A DNA stretch of 64,000 nt from Kribbella voronezhensis. GTDB taxonomy: Bacteria > Actinomycetota > Actinomycetes > Propionibacteriales > Kribbellaceae. Every line of letters starts with the position of its first letter. Positions within the stretch are counted from its first letter, which is position 1. Below the pieces are notes generated by a model, which searched no databases, was not told the DNA's origin, and saw only the letters and a list, made by a program, of their open reading frames with translations. The DNA is taken from assembly GCF_004365175.1 (NCBI RefSeq), contig NZ_SOCE01000001.1, forward strand, positions 5,427,098 to 5,491,097, given 5' to 3'. Of this stretch, positions 8,276 to 16,421 are shown in pieces. The translations under genes were made by a program, and so were the position numbers.

Positions 8276-9502
8276 ATGGCGAAGGCACCGAAGATCCTGG
8301 GAATCGTGCTGGCCGGCGGCGAGGGGAAGCGGCTGATGCCGCTCACGGCGGACCGGGCCAAACCGGCTGTGCCGTTCGGCGGGAGTTATCGCCTGATCGA
8401 CTTCGTGCTGTCCAACCTGGTCAACGCGGGCATCCGCAGCCTGTGCGTGCTGACGCAGTACAAGTCGCACTCGCTCGACCGGCACGTCACGATCACCTGG
8501 CGGATGTCGACCTTCCTCGGCAACTACGTCACCTGTGTGCCGGCCCAGCAGCGGCTCGGCCCGCAGTGGTACCAGGGCAGCGCGGATGCGATCTACCAGT
8601 CGATGAACCTGATCAACGACGCCAAGCCCGACATCATCGTCGTGTTCGGCGCGGACCACGTGTACCGGATGGACGCATCCCAGATGGTGCAGGCGCACAT
8701 CGAGCGCGGCAACGGGGTGACCGTGGCCGGGATCCGGGTACCGCGCGCGGAGGCTTCGGAGTTCGGCGTGATCAAGACGGCCGACGACGGGCACGCGATC
8801 GCGGAGTTCCTGGAGAAGCCGGCCGACCCACCAGGGTTGCCGGACTCGCCGGACGAGACGTTCGCCTCGATGGGCAACTACGTGTTCAGCGCCGACGTAC
8901 TGGTCGAGGCGCTCCGCAAGGACGCGGCCAACCCGGCGTCCCGGCACGACATGGGCGGCGACATCGTCCCGATGCTGGTGGCCGAGGGCAAGGCCGGCGT
9001 CTACGACTTCAAGGACAACGACGTACCGGGCGCGCTCGACCGGGACCGCTCGTACTGGCGCGACGTCGGTTCGCTGGATTCGTACCACGAGGCGCACATG
9101 GACCTGGTCTCGATCCAGCCGGTGTTCAACCTGTACAACTCCGACTGGCCGATCTTCACCTCGCACCCGCAGTTGCCCGGCGCCAAGTTCACCGACAACG
9201 CGACCGTCGGCGAGTCGATCGTCTGCGCGGGCTCGATCATCTCCGGGGCGACCGTGGACCACTCGGTGATCGGTGCGAACGTGATCGTGCTGGCGGGGGC
9301 GAAGATCGAGCGCGCGGTGATCATGGACAACTGCAAGATCGGCGCGAACGTCGTACTGAAGAACGTCATCCTGGACAAGAACATCGAGATCCCGGACGGT
9401 ATCGAGATCGGTGTCGATCCGGACCTCGACCGCGAACGCGGCTTCACCGTGTCCAAGGGCGGTGTCACGGTGCTCGGCAAGGGCCAGGTCGTCAAACCGT
9501 GA
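8276..9502 (+). CDS. glgC: glucose-1-phosphate adenylyltransferase
   Basis: GlgC makes ADP-glucose from glucose-1-phosphate and ATP, the committed step for glycogen and maltose-1-phosphate. The 408-residue product has the nucleotidyltransferase loop (LAGGEGKRLMPLTADRAKPAVPFG, split over residues 12-35), GSADAIYQS, the substrate region EFLEKP and a left-handed beta-helix C-terminus (hexapeptide-like VGESIVCAG, ISGATVDHSVIGANV). Length and domains are those of the bacterial enzyme. Its TGA overlaps the GTG of the kynureninase gene, so the two are on one message, an unexpected link between sugar storage and tryptophan breakdown. Confidence 0.96.
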   Translation: MAKAPKILGIVLAGGEGKRLMPLTADRAKPAVPFGGSYRLIDFVLSNLVNAGIRSLCVLTQYKSHSLDRHVTITWRMSTFLGNYVTCVPAQQRLGPQWYQGSADAIYQSMNLINDAKPDIIVVFGADHVYRMDASQMVQAHIERGNGVTVAGIRVPRAEASEFGVIKTADDGHAIAEFLEKPADPPGLPDSPDETFASMGNYVFSADVLVEALRKDAANPASRHDMGGDIVPMLVAEGKAGVYDFKDNDVPGALDRDRSYWRDVGSLDSYHEAHMDLVSIQPVFNLYNSDWPIFTSHPQLPGAKFTDNATVGESIVCAGSIISGATVDHSVIGANVIVLAGAKIERAVIMDNCKIGANVVLKNVILDKNIEIPDGIEIGVDPDLDRERGFTVSKGGVTVLGKGQVVKP

Positions 9503-10791
9503 CGCAACCATCGCCGGAGGAGCCGGGGTCGGAGGCCGAGTCGTTCGCGCGGGACAAGGCCGACCCCGGACACCGGGAGCTGTTCGACGTACCGCCGTCC
9601 GAAGACGGCTACTACCCGGACGTCGCGTACTTCGCAGGCAACTCCCTGGGACTCCGGCCGAAGGCGACCCGCACCGAGCTGCTCGAGGATCTCGACTCCT
9701 GGGCCGCCCTGGGCGTCGAGGGACACCTCGAAGCGACCCGCCCCTGGCTCCCGTACCACGAACTGCTCACCGGTCCCGCGGCCCGACTCGTCGGCGCACT
9801 TCCCGGTGAGACGGTGGTGATGAACTCCCTGACCGTCAACCTGCACCTGCTGATGGTGTCGTTCTACCGGCCGACCGCGGACCGCTTCCGCATCGTCATC
9901 GAGGACTCGGCCTTCCCCTCGGACAGCTACGCGGTGCGCAGCCAGGCCCGCTTCCACGGCCTGGATCCCGACGACGCCGTAGTACGGCTGAAACCTCGCG
10001 ACGGCGAAGACTGCCTCCGTACGACGGATGTTCTGGCGCGCCTGACTCCCGACGTTGCGCTGGTCCTGCTCGGTGGGGTCAACTACCTGACTGGCCAGCT
10101 GATGGACATCCCCACGATCACCGCCGCGGGTCACGAGGCCGGAGCCGTCGTCGGCTGGGACCTCGCCCACGCCGCCGGGAACGTCCCGTTGTCGCTGCAC
10201 GACTGGGACGTGGACTTCGCGGCCTGGTGTTCGTACAAGTACCTCAACTCCGGCCCGGGCGCGCTCGCGGGCGCGTTCGTGCACGAGCGCCACCTCGGGG
10301 ATCCTTCGATCCAGCGCTTCGAAGGCTGGTGGAGCACCGAGGCATCGACCAGGTTCCAGATGGCGCCCGAGTCGCGCCCGCCCGCGTCGGCGGATGCCTG
10401 GCAGGTGTCGAACCCGCCGATCTTCTCGATGAGCCCGGTCCGGACGTCGCTCGAGCTGTTCGACAAGGTCGGCATCGGCGTACTCCGCGAGCGCAGCATC
10501 CGGCTCACGGCGTACCTGGAAGCCCTGCTCGCCGAAGTCACACCCGGCCGGCCTCTGCAGGTGATCACGCCGACCGACCCGCTGCAGCGTGGAGCCCAGC
10601 TGTCGCTGCGGATCGGCGGAGACCGTACTGCGGGGGAGCTCGCCAAGGTACTCCGGTCCTCCTACGGCGTCATCGCCGACGCCCGCGAGCCCGACGTACT
10701 GCGGCTTGCGCCCGTCCCGCTCTATTCGCTGTACCACGACTGCTGGCGCGCCGCTCGAGCGCTGGCCGAGGTAGTCCCAGTCACCACATGA
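9499..10791 (+). CDS. kynU: kynureninase
   Basis: This is a PLP enzyme of 430 residues that cleaves 3-hydroxykynurenine (or kynurenine) to 3-hydroxyanthranilate (or anthranilate) and alanine. Visible marks are YFAGNSLGLRPK near the start, WLPYHELLTGPAARLVGA, MNSLTVNLHLL, GWDLAHAAGN and the cofactor lysine in CSYKYLNSGPG. The frame is open far upstream inside glgC in another reading frame; the family start is the GTG at 9499, overlapping the glgC stop by four bases. It begins the kynurenine catabolic operon, followed after 10 bases by the 3-monooxygenase gene. Confidence 0.95.
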   Translation: MTQPSPEEPGSEAESFARDKADPGHRELFDVPPSEDGYYPDVAYFAGNSLGLRPKATRTELLEDLDSWAALGVEGHLEATRPWLPYHELLTGPAARLVGALPGETVVMNSLTVNLHLLMVSFYRPTADRFRIVIEDSAFPSDSYAVRSQARFHGLDPDDAVVRLKPRDGEDCLRTTDVLARLTPDVALVLLGGVNYLTGQLMDIPTITAAGHEAGAVVGWDLAHAAGNVPLSLHDWDVDFAAWCSYKYLNSGPGALAGAFVHERHLGDPSIQRFEGWWSTEASTRFQMAPESRPPASADAWQVSNPPIFSMSPVRTSLELFDKVGIGVLRERSIRLTAYLEALLAEVTPGRPLQVITPTDPLQRGAQLSLRIGGDRTAGELAKVLRSSYGVIADAREPDVLRLAPVPLYSLYHDCWRAARALAEVVPVTT

Positions 10792-10801
10792 CGGAGTGTG
10801 A

Positions 10802-12112
10802 ATGAAAGAGCGTGTCGCCATCGTCGGTGCCGGCCTGACCGGGTCCTTGCTGGCCTGCTTCCTGGCGCGGCGGGGCCTGCCGGTGACGCTGTACGAACGG
10901 CGGCCGGACCCGCGGGTCGCGCAGGTCGAACGCGGCCGGTCGATCAACCTGGCGATCTCCGAACGCGGGCTGGACGCGTTGCGCCGGATCGGCCTGGTCG
11001 ACGAGGTGATGCGCGACGCGCTGCCGATGAAGGGCCGGATGATCCACCCCGTCGAGGGTCCGCTCGACTTCCAGCAGTACAGCGCGACCCAGGACCGGGC
11101 GATCAACTCGATCAGCCGCGGCGCGCTCAACAACGCGCTGCTGGACGCGGCCGCTGCCGCGCCGGGAGTGGAGATCCGCTTCGAGCATCGGCTGGTGGAG
11201 CTCGACTCCCAGGCCGGGTCGATGATCTTCGAGACGCCCGCGGGCAAGGTGGAGGCGACCGCGGACGTCGTACTGGGCGCCGATGGTGCTGGGTCCGCAG
11301 TACGCGGGCAGTTGCTGGCCGAGGGTGCGGTGAGTGAGGACGTCGACTTCCTGGACTACGGCTACAAGGAGTTGAGCATTCCGGCCGTCGACGGGGAGTT
11401 CGCGCTCGATCCTGGTGCGCTGCACATCTGGCCGCGCGGTACGTCGATGATGATCGCGTTGCCGAATCCGGATCGATCGTTCACCTGCACGCTGTTCTGG
11501 CCGACGGGGTCCTTCGACGCGCTGGCCGATGCCGGCGCGATCGAGGCGCACTTCCGTTCGCAGTACCCGGATTTGTTGCCGTTGGCCCCTTCTCTGGTCG
11601 CCGACTACCAGTACAACCCGGTCGGGGTGCTCGGGACCGTGCACACGTCGCCGTGGCAGGCACACGGCCGTACCGCGTTGATCGGTGACGCGGCGCACGC
11701 GATCGTGCCGTTCTACGGGCAGGGCGCGAACTGCGCGTTCGAGGACGTGGTCGAGCTGGATCGCTGCCTGGACGACACGGCCGGGACGTGGGCGCGCGCG
11801 TTGCCGCTGTTCGAGCACCGGCGCCGGGAGAACACCGAGGCGATCGCGGAGATGGCGCTCGCGAACTTCGTCGAGATGCGCGACAAGGTCGCCTCACCGG
11901 TCTTCCGGCTCGGCAAACGCATCGAGCACGCCTTGGAACGAGCGCTGCCGGGCCGGTACGTCTCCCGCTACGAACTGGTCTCCTTCTCCACCACGCCGTA
12001 CGCCGAAGTCCGCGCCCGGGTCCACCGCCAGCATCAGGCGCTGGCGGCCTCCCTGCTTCTTTCTGCTGGTGTCCTGGGTGCTGCTCTGCGAGTCTTGCGG
12101 AGGCGGAGATGA
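10802..12112 (+). CDS. kmo: kynurenine 3-monooxygenase
   Basis: This is a 436-residue FAD-dependent aromatic hydroxylase of the p-hydroxybenzoate hydroxylase fold. Evidence: GAGLTGSLLACFLARRG dinucleotide fold, ERGRSINLAISERG, the second FAD motif GADGAGSAVR, and GDAAHAIVPFYGQGANC contacting FAD. It converts L-kynurenine to 3-hydroxykynurenine with NADPH and O2. A hydrophobic C-terminal stretch (LAASLLLSAGVLGAALRVL) could loosely anchor it to the membrane, as in eukaryotic KMO. The stop overlaps the ATG of the next gene (ATGA), with GGAGGCGGAG as the embedded ribosome site. Confidence 0.95.
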   Translation: MKERVAIVGAGLTGSLLACFLARRGLPVTLYERRPDPRVAQVERGRSINLAISERGLDALRRIGLVDEVMRDALPMKGRMIHPVEGPLDFQQYSATQDRAINSISRGALNNALLDAAAAAPGVEIRFEHRLVELDSQAGSMIFETPAGKVEATADVVLGADGAGSAVRGQLLAEGAVSEDVDFLDYGYKELSIPAVDGEFALDPGALHIWPRGTSMMIALPNPDRSFTCTLFWPTGSFDALADAGAIEAHFRSQYPDLLPLAPSLVADYQYNPVGVLGTVHTSPWQAHGRTALIGDAAHAIVPFYGQGANCAFEDVVELDRCLDDTAGTWARALPLFEHRRRENTEAIAEMALANFVEMRDKVASPVFRLGKRIEHALERALPGRYVSRYELVSFSTTPYAEVRARVHRQHQALAASLLLSAGVLGAALRVLRRRR

Positions 12113-13614
12113 CCTCGCTCTGGCGTCCTGAGTTGCTCACCGGGCAACCGGGTGAGCCGGGGCTGTTGCGGAACTTCGTGGGCGGGGAGTTCGTCGCGGG
12201 CGGCTCGACCTTCGCCAAGCTGAGTCCGGTGACGGGGGAGAAGATCTTCGACGTCTCCGAGGCTGACGAGGCGACCGTGGACGCGGCCGTTGGTGCTGCC
12301 CGGGCAGCCTTGAGCGGTCCGTGGGGCCGGATGAGCGAGCAGGAACGGGCGGTCGTACTCCGGCGGGTGGCCGATGAGCTCGAGCGGCGTTTCGACGACC
12401 TGATCGCGGCCGAGGTCGGCGACACCGGCAAGTCGATCAGCCAGGCCCGGACGCTGGACATCCCGCGCGGCGCGGCCAACTTCCGCGCCTTCGCCGACTT
12501 CGCCACCACGACGCCGACCGAGTCGTACACGACGGTCCTTGCCGATGGGCGGCGGGCGCTCAACTACGCCGTACGCAAGCCCGCGGGTGTGGTGGCGATC
12601 ATCGTCCCCTGGAATCTCCCGCTGCTGCTGCTCACCTGGAAGGTGGCGCCGGCCCTTGCCTGTGGCAACGCGGTCGTCGTGAAGCCGTCCGAGGAGACGC
12701 CGGCGTCGGCGACCGTTCTCGCCGAGGTGATGGCCGCGGCCGGCGTACCGGAGGGTGTCTTCAACCTGGTGCACGGCTTCGGGCCGTCGTCGGCGGGGGA
12801 GTTCCTCACCAAGCATCCGGGGGTCGACGCGATCACCTTCACCGGCGAATCGTCCACCGGCAGCGCGATCGCGAAGGCCGCGGCCGACGGCGTCAAGGCC
12901 GTCTCCTTCGAACTCGGCGGCAAGAACGCAGGGCTGATCTTCGCCGACGCCGACCTGGACGCGGCCGTCGAGGGCTCCGTGCGCTCGGTCTTCACCAATG
13001 GCGGTCAGGTCTGTCTGTGCACCGAACGGCTCTACGTCGAGCGGCCGATCTTCGAGGAGTTCTGCTCGCGGCTGGCCCAGCGCGCCGACGAGTTGACCTT
13101 CGGCTGGCCCGCCGACGAAGCCACCATGAACATGCCGCTGATCTCGAAACAGCACCGCGACAAGGTGCTCGGGTACTACGACCTCGCGCGCTCCGAAGGC
13201 GCCACGGTCCTCGCGGGCGGCGGCGTACCGGCGTTCGGCGACGCGCGCGACGGTGGTTGCTATGTGCAACCGACGGTGATCACCGGGTTGCCTGCGGATG
13301 CACGCACCAACACCGAGGAGATCTTCGGCCCGATCTGCCACATCGCCCCCTTCGACACCGAGGAGGAGGCGTTCGCCCTGGCCAACAACAGCCGCTACGG
13401 CCTGGCCGCCACCGTGTGGACGCGCGACGTCGGCCGCGCTCACCGCGCCGGACCGGCCCTCGACGTCGGCATCGTCTGGGTCAACACCTGGTTCCTCCGC
13501 GATCTCCGCACGCCCTTCGGCGGCACGAAACTCTCCGGCCTGGGCCGCGAGGGCGGCACCCATTCCCTGGACTTCTACTCCGAACTCACCAACGTCTGCG
13601 TGGAGCTCTCATGA
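12109..13614 (+). CDS. nbaE: 2-aminomuconate 6-semialdehyde dehydrogenase
   Basis: This 501-residue NAD-dependent aldehyde dehydrogenase oxidises 2-aminomuconate 6-semialdehyde to 2-aminomuconate. Counting from the ATG at 12109, residues known as important in the Pseudomonas fluorescens enzyme (remembered from its structural work) fall at identical positions: Arg120, Asn169, Glu268, Cys302 (GGQVCLC) and Arg464 (WFLRDLR). This is much stronger than a generic aldehyde dehydrogenase match. Neighbours supply both its substrate (dioxygenase plus decarboxylase) and the deaminase acting on its product. The stop overlaps the ATG of the deaminase gene. Confidence 0.94.
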   Translation: MTSLWRPELLTGQPGEPGLLRNFVGGEFVAGGSTFAKLSPVTGEKIFDVSEADEATVDAAVGAARAALSGPWGRMSEQERAVVLRRVADELERRFDDLIAAEVGDTGKSISQARTLDIPRGAANFRAFADFATTTPTESYTTVLADGRRALNYAVRKPAGVVAIIVPWNLPLLLLTWKVAPALACGNAVVVKPSEETPASATVLAEVMAAAGVPEGVFNLVHGFGPSSAGEFLTKHPGVDAITFTGESSTGSAIAKAAADGVKAVSFELGGKNAGLIFADADLDAAVEGSVRSVFTNGGQVCLCTERLYVERPIFEEFCSRLAQRADELTFGWPADEATMNMPLISKQHRDKVLGYYDLARSEGATVLAGGGVPAFGDARDGGCYVQPTVITGLPADARTNTEEIFGPICHIAPFDTEEEAFALANNSRYGLAATVWTRDVGRAHRAGPALDVGIVWVNTWFLRDLRTPFGGTKLSGLGREGGTHSLDFYSELTNVCVELS

Positions 13615-14039
13615 GTGACGGCAAGGTGGTCGCGGGGAAGGCTCAGCCACGGGGGAAGTTCCCGCACGTGAAGGTTGCGAACGGGTTCGCCTATGTGTCG
13701 GGGACGTCGAGCCGGCGACCGGACAACTCGATCGCGGGTGCTTCCGTGGACGAGTTCGGGACGGTTGAGCTGGACATCCGGGTGCAGACCCGGGCGGTGA
13801 TCGAGAACATCCAGGACATCCTGGCGGCGGTCGGAGCCGGCCTGGAGGACGTGGTCAGCCTGACGTCGTACCTGGTCAGCATGAACGACTTCGGCGGCTA
13901 CAACGAGGTGTATGCGGAGTACTTCGACGAGACCGGGCCGGCCCGTACGACGGTGGCCGTGCACCAGTTGCCGCATCCGCACCTGCTGCTTGAGATCCAG
14001 GCGGTCGCAGTACTGCCGCACACTTCAACGGAGAGGTGA
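13611..14039 (+). CDS. nbaF: RidA family protein, probable 2-aminomuconate deaminase
   Basis: This 142-residue YjgF/YER057c/UK114 protein has VANGFAYVSGTSSRRPDNS, the trimer-forming helix QTRAVIENIQDILAAVGAGL and the C-terminal PHPHLLLEIQAVAVLP strand with the conserved Glu. In nitrobenzoate and kynurenine pathways a RidA homologue (NbaF/AmnD) deaminates 2-aminomuconate to 4-oxalocrotonate. Placement between the semialdehyde dehydrogenase and the dioxygenase supports that role over generic enamine damage control. The ATG overlaps the upstream TGA, and its own TGA lies just before the next start. Confidence 0.9.
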   Translation: MSDGKVVAGKAQPRGKFPHVKVANGFAYVSGTSSRRPDNSIAGASVDEFGTVELDIRVQTRAVIENIQDILAAVGAGLEDVVSLTSYLVSMNDFGGYNEVYAEYFDETGPARTTVAVHQLPHPHLLLEIQAVAVLPHTSTER

Positions 14040-14044
14040 GCATC

Positions 14045-14563
14045 ATGGTCAACCTGGAATCGACGAACTTTCCCGAGTGGATCGAGCAGAACAAGCACCT
14101 GCTGAAGCCGCCGGTCGGCAACAAGCAGATGTTCCCGACCGGGGACGACTTCATCACGATGGTGGTCGGCGGCCCGAACTCGCGCACCGACTTCCACGTC
14201 GACCCGTACGAGGAATTCTTCTACCAGATCAAGGGGACGATGCACGTCGACGTGATGACCGACGACGGGCCGGCCCGGGTGGACATCAACGAGGGCGAGA
14301 TGTGGGTGCTGCCGCGCAACATGCCGCACTCGCCGCAGCGCGACGCGGACTCGATCGGTCTGGTGATCGAGCGGGTCCGCGAACAGGGCACGCTGGAGAA
14401 GTTCCGCTGGTACTGCACGAACTGCAACGGCATCGTGCACGAGGTCGAACTGCAGGTGAACGACATCGTCGAGGACCTGCCGCCGGTCTTCAAGGCGTTC
14501 TACGACAGCGAGGACGCCCGCACCTGCCCGAACTGCGGCACTGTGCATCCAGGCAAGGCCTGA
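14045..14563 (+). CDS. nbaC: 3-hydroxyanthranilate 3,4-dioxygenase
   Basis: This Fe(II) cupin of 172 residues opens the ring of 3-hydroxyanthranilate to 2-amino-3-carboxymuconate 6-semialdehyde. The iron-site region is RTDFHVDPYEEFFYQIKG (His, Glu) with the second His in LPRNMPHSPQR. The C-terminal rubredoxin-like iron site of bacterial enzymes is intact, with two CxxC pairs (WYCTNC and RTCPNC). The ATG at 14045 has GGAGAGG upstream; a GTG at 14036 overlapping the previous stop is less likely. It is the third reaction of the kynurenine branch encoded here. Confidence 0.95.
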   Translation: MVNLESTNFPEWIEQNKHLLKPPVGNKQMFPTGDDFITMVVGGPNSRTDFHVDPYEEFFYQIKGTMHVDVMTDDGPARVDINEGEMWVLPRNMPHSPQRDADSIGLVIERVREQGTLEKFRWYCTNCNGIVHEVELQVNDIVEDLPPVFKAFYDSEDARTCPNCGTVHPGKA

Positions 14564-14588
14564 TGAGCTGGTACTGCGGGAGTCGCGC

Positions 14589-15590
14589 GTGACGAACCCC
14601 GTCGTCGACGTCCACACCCACCTGGTTCCGAAAGGCTGGCCGGACCTCGCGGCAGCCTGTGGTGGGGACGGCTGGCCCTGGCTGCGGATCGACTCCGAGC
14701 GGGCCGCGATGATCATGGTCGGCGAGACCGAGTTCCGCCCGATCGGCCCGCAGACATGGGATCCGGCGGTCCGACGTACCGATATGGATGCCGACGGCAT
14801 CGATCTCCAGGTGGTCTCGCCGACGCCGGTCTTCTTCGCCTACGACCGGCCGGCGGACCAGGCCGTCAAGGTGGCGCGGATCTTCAACGACCTGACGTTG
14901 GAGACGCTTGCCGGTGACAACAGGTTGATCCCGTTCTGCCAGGTGCCGTTGCAGGACCCGGACGCGGCGTGCGCCGAGCTCGACCGGTGTCTCGCCGCCG
15001 GCCACGCAGGGGTCGAGATCGGCAACCATGTCGGCGATCGCGACCTCGACGACGCCGGGATCGTTGCCTTCCTCAAGCATTGCGCCGAGGTGGGTGCACC
15101 CGTTCTCGTGCACCCGTGGGACATGCCGGGCGGCCCCCGACTCGATCGCTGGATGGCGCGCTGGCTGACGGGGATGCCCGGCGAGACCCATTTGTCGTTG
15201 CTCGCGATGATCCTCGGTGGTGCGTTCGACCAGTTGCCCGAGTCGCTGCGGATCTGTTTCGCCCACGGTGGTGGGAGTTTCGCGTTCTGGCTGGGCCGGG
15301 TCGAGAACGCCTGGCAGCGCCGCGGCGACGTCGTACGGGGCCGGTCGGAGCACCCGCCGAGCCATTACGTCGGCCGGTTCTTCGTCGACACGGTGGTGTT
15401 CGAGCAGCCCGCGTTGCGGTTGCTGGTCGATACTCTGGGCGAGGACCAACTGATTCTCGGCAGCGATTACCCTTATCCGCTAGGCGAACGGCCGGTCGGC
15501 GAGGTGGTTCGGAAGGCCGGCTTCCTGTCCGACGGGCAGCAACACAAACTGCTGTCCGCGAACGCGTTGCGTTACCTCGGGAGGTCCTGA
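14589..15590 (+). CDS. nbaD: 2-amino-3-carboxymuconate 6-semialdehyde decarboxylase (ACMSD)
   Basis: This 333-residue amidohydrolase-superfamily decarboxylase removes CO2 from ACMS to give 2-aminomuconate semialdehyde, steering flux away from quinolinate. From the GTG at 14589, zinc ligands fall at His9 and His11 (DVHTH), His175 (VHPWD) and Asp293 (GSDYP), with His226 (FAHGGG) and Arg50 as catalytic candidates. This is nearly residue-for-residue the P. fluorescens numbering I recall (9, 11, 177, 294, 228, 51). Its position after the dioxygenase completes the route to the dehydrogenase encoded upstream in the same operon. Confidence 0.95.
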   Translation: MTNPVVDVHTHLVPKGWPDLAAACGGDGWPWLRIDSERAAMIMVGETEFRPIGPQTWDPAVRRTDMDADGIDLQVVSPTPVFFAYDRPADQAVKVARIFNDLTLETLAGDNRLIPFCQVPLQDPDAACAELDRCLAAGHAGVEIGNHVGDRDLDDAGIVAFLKHCAEVGAPVLVHPWDMPGGPRLDRWMARWLTGMPGETHLSLLAMILGGAFDQLPESLRICFAHGGGSFAFWLGRVENAWQRRGDVVRGRSEHPPSHYVGRFFVDTVVFEQPALRLLVDTLGEDQLILGSDYPYPLGERPVGEVVRKAGFLSDGQQHKLLSANALRYLGRS

Positions 15591-15611
15591 CCTCCCCGAT
15601 GGGAGGTCTCA

Positions 15612-16334
15612 ATGAGTGAGGACCGTTCCGTTCTGACCCGTGATGCGCGGGAGCCCGACCAACTGCTCCGGTACGGCGACCACGCGGACCAGGTGATCGA
15701 GGTCTGGCAGGCCAAGTCGTACCGGCCGGTGGTGGTGTTCATCCATGGTGGGTTCTGGCGGCCGGAGTACGACCGGATCCATGCTCGGCCGCTCGGTGAG
15801 GCGCTCGCGGACGAAGGGTGGCCGGTGGCGTCGCTGGAGTACCGGCGGGAGCCCGGGCAGCCGGATCTGACGACCGGCGACGTACGGACTGCGCTCGATC
15901 GCCTGCCGGAGTTGATGGACGTGCATGCCGGGTTCGTGCTGACCGGACATTCAGCGGGTGGGCATCTGGCGTTGTGGGCCGCGGCGACGCTCAACCCCGT
16001 GCTGTTGCGGGGGACGGTCGCGCTCGCTCCGGTGGCCGATCTGCTGCTCGCGGATCGGCTGGGCCTGGACGACGGCGCCGTACAGGACTTCATCGGCAGC
16101 GGTGTGCGCAACGACCTCGATCCCGTGTATCTGCCGCCGCCGATCGCACCGGTGGCGATCGTGCACGGCACGGCGGATGCGCGAGTGCCGATCACGGTCG
16201 CGGAGTCCTATGTGACGGCGCATCCGACCGCGCGGCTGATGCGAGTGGACGGGGCCGGGCATTTCGAGGTGATCGACCCCCTCACCGAAGCCTGGCACCA
16301 GGTGACCGCCGAACTGACAAGATTCTCCGGATGA
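15612..16334 (+). CDS. alpha/beta hydrolase, probable kynurenine formamidase
   Basis: This 240-residue alpha/beta hydrolase has HGGFWRPEYD (the HGGxW oxyanion motif of animal-type arylformamidase), nucleophile GHSAGGHLALW, acid in HGTADARVP and His in DGAGHFEV. In a kynurenine operon the obvious substrate is N-formylkynurenine, released as kynurenine plus formate. It differs from the metal-dependent bacterial KynB, so it would be the AFMID-like version. GGGAGGTCTC precedes the ATG at 15612. Its stop lies in the first unit of the 29-base repeat that leads into the aminotransferase gene. A general esterase remains possible. Confidence 0.82.
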   Translation: MSEDRSVLTRDAREPDQLLRYGDHADQVIEVWQAKSYRPVVVFIHGGFWRPEYDRIHARPLGEALADEGWPVASLEYRREPGQPDLTTGDVRTALDRLPELMDVHAGFVLTGHSAGGHLALWAAATLNPVLLRGTVALAPVADLLLADRLGLDDGAVQDFIGSGVRNDLDPVYLPPPIAPVAIVHGTADARVPITVAESYVTAHPTARLMRVDGAGHFEVIDPLTEAWHQVTAELTRFSG

Positions 16335-16421
16335 TCGCCAAGCTGGGGAGGCTTGCCGGATGACGGCCGAGCTGAGGATTTGCGCCGGATGACGGCCGAG
16401 TTGAGGAGGCGCGCCGGATGA
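16327..16421. repeat. 29-bp tandem repeat of a stop/start junction
   Basis: CCGGATGA recurs at 16327, 16356, 16385 and 16414, exactly 29 bases apart. The first contains the TGA of the hydrolase; the last contains the ATG (16418) of the aminotransferase. Each unit ends with a purine-rich ribosome-site-like stretch (GGGGAGG, TGAGGA, TGAGGAGG) upstream of the next ATGA. A unit of 29 is not a multiple of three, so each ATG is in a different frame. Confidence 0.85.

Noticed and set aside
8443..9498. Upstream extension of the kynureninase frame through glgC
   Set aside because: The translation is Arg/Pro-rich shadow sequence; kynureninase homology starts at the GTG at 9499.
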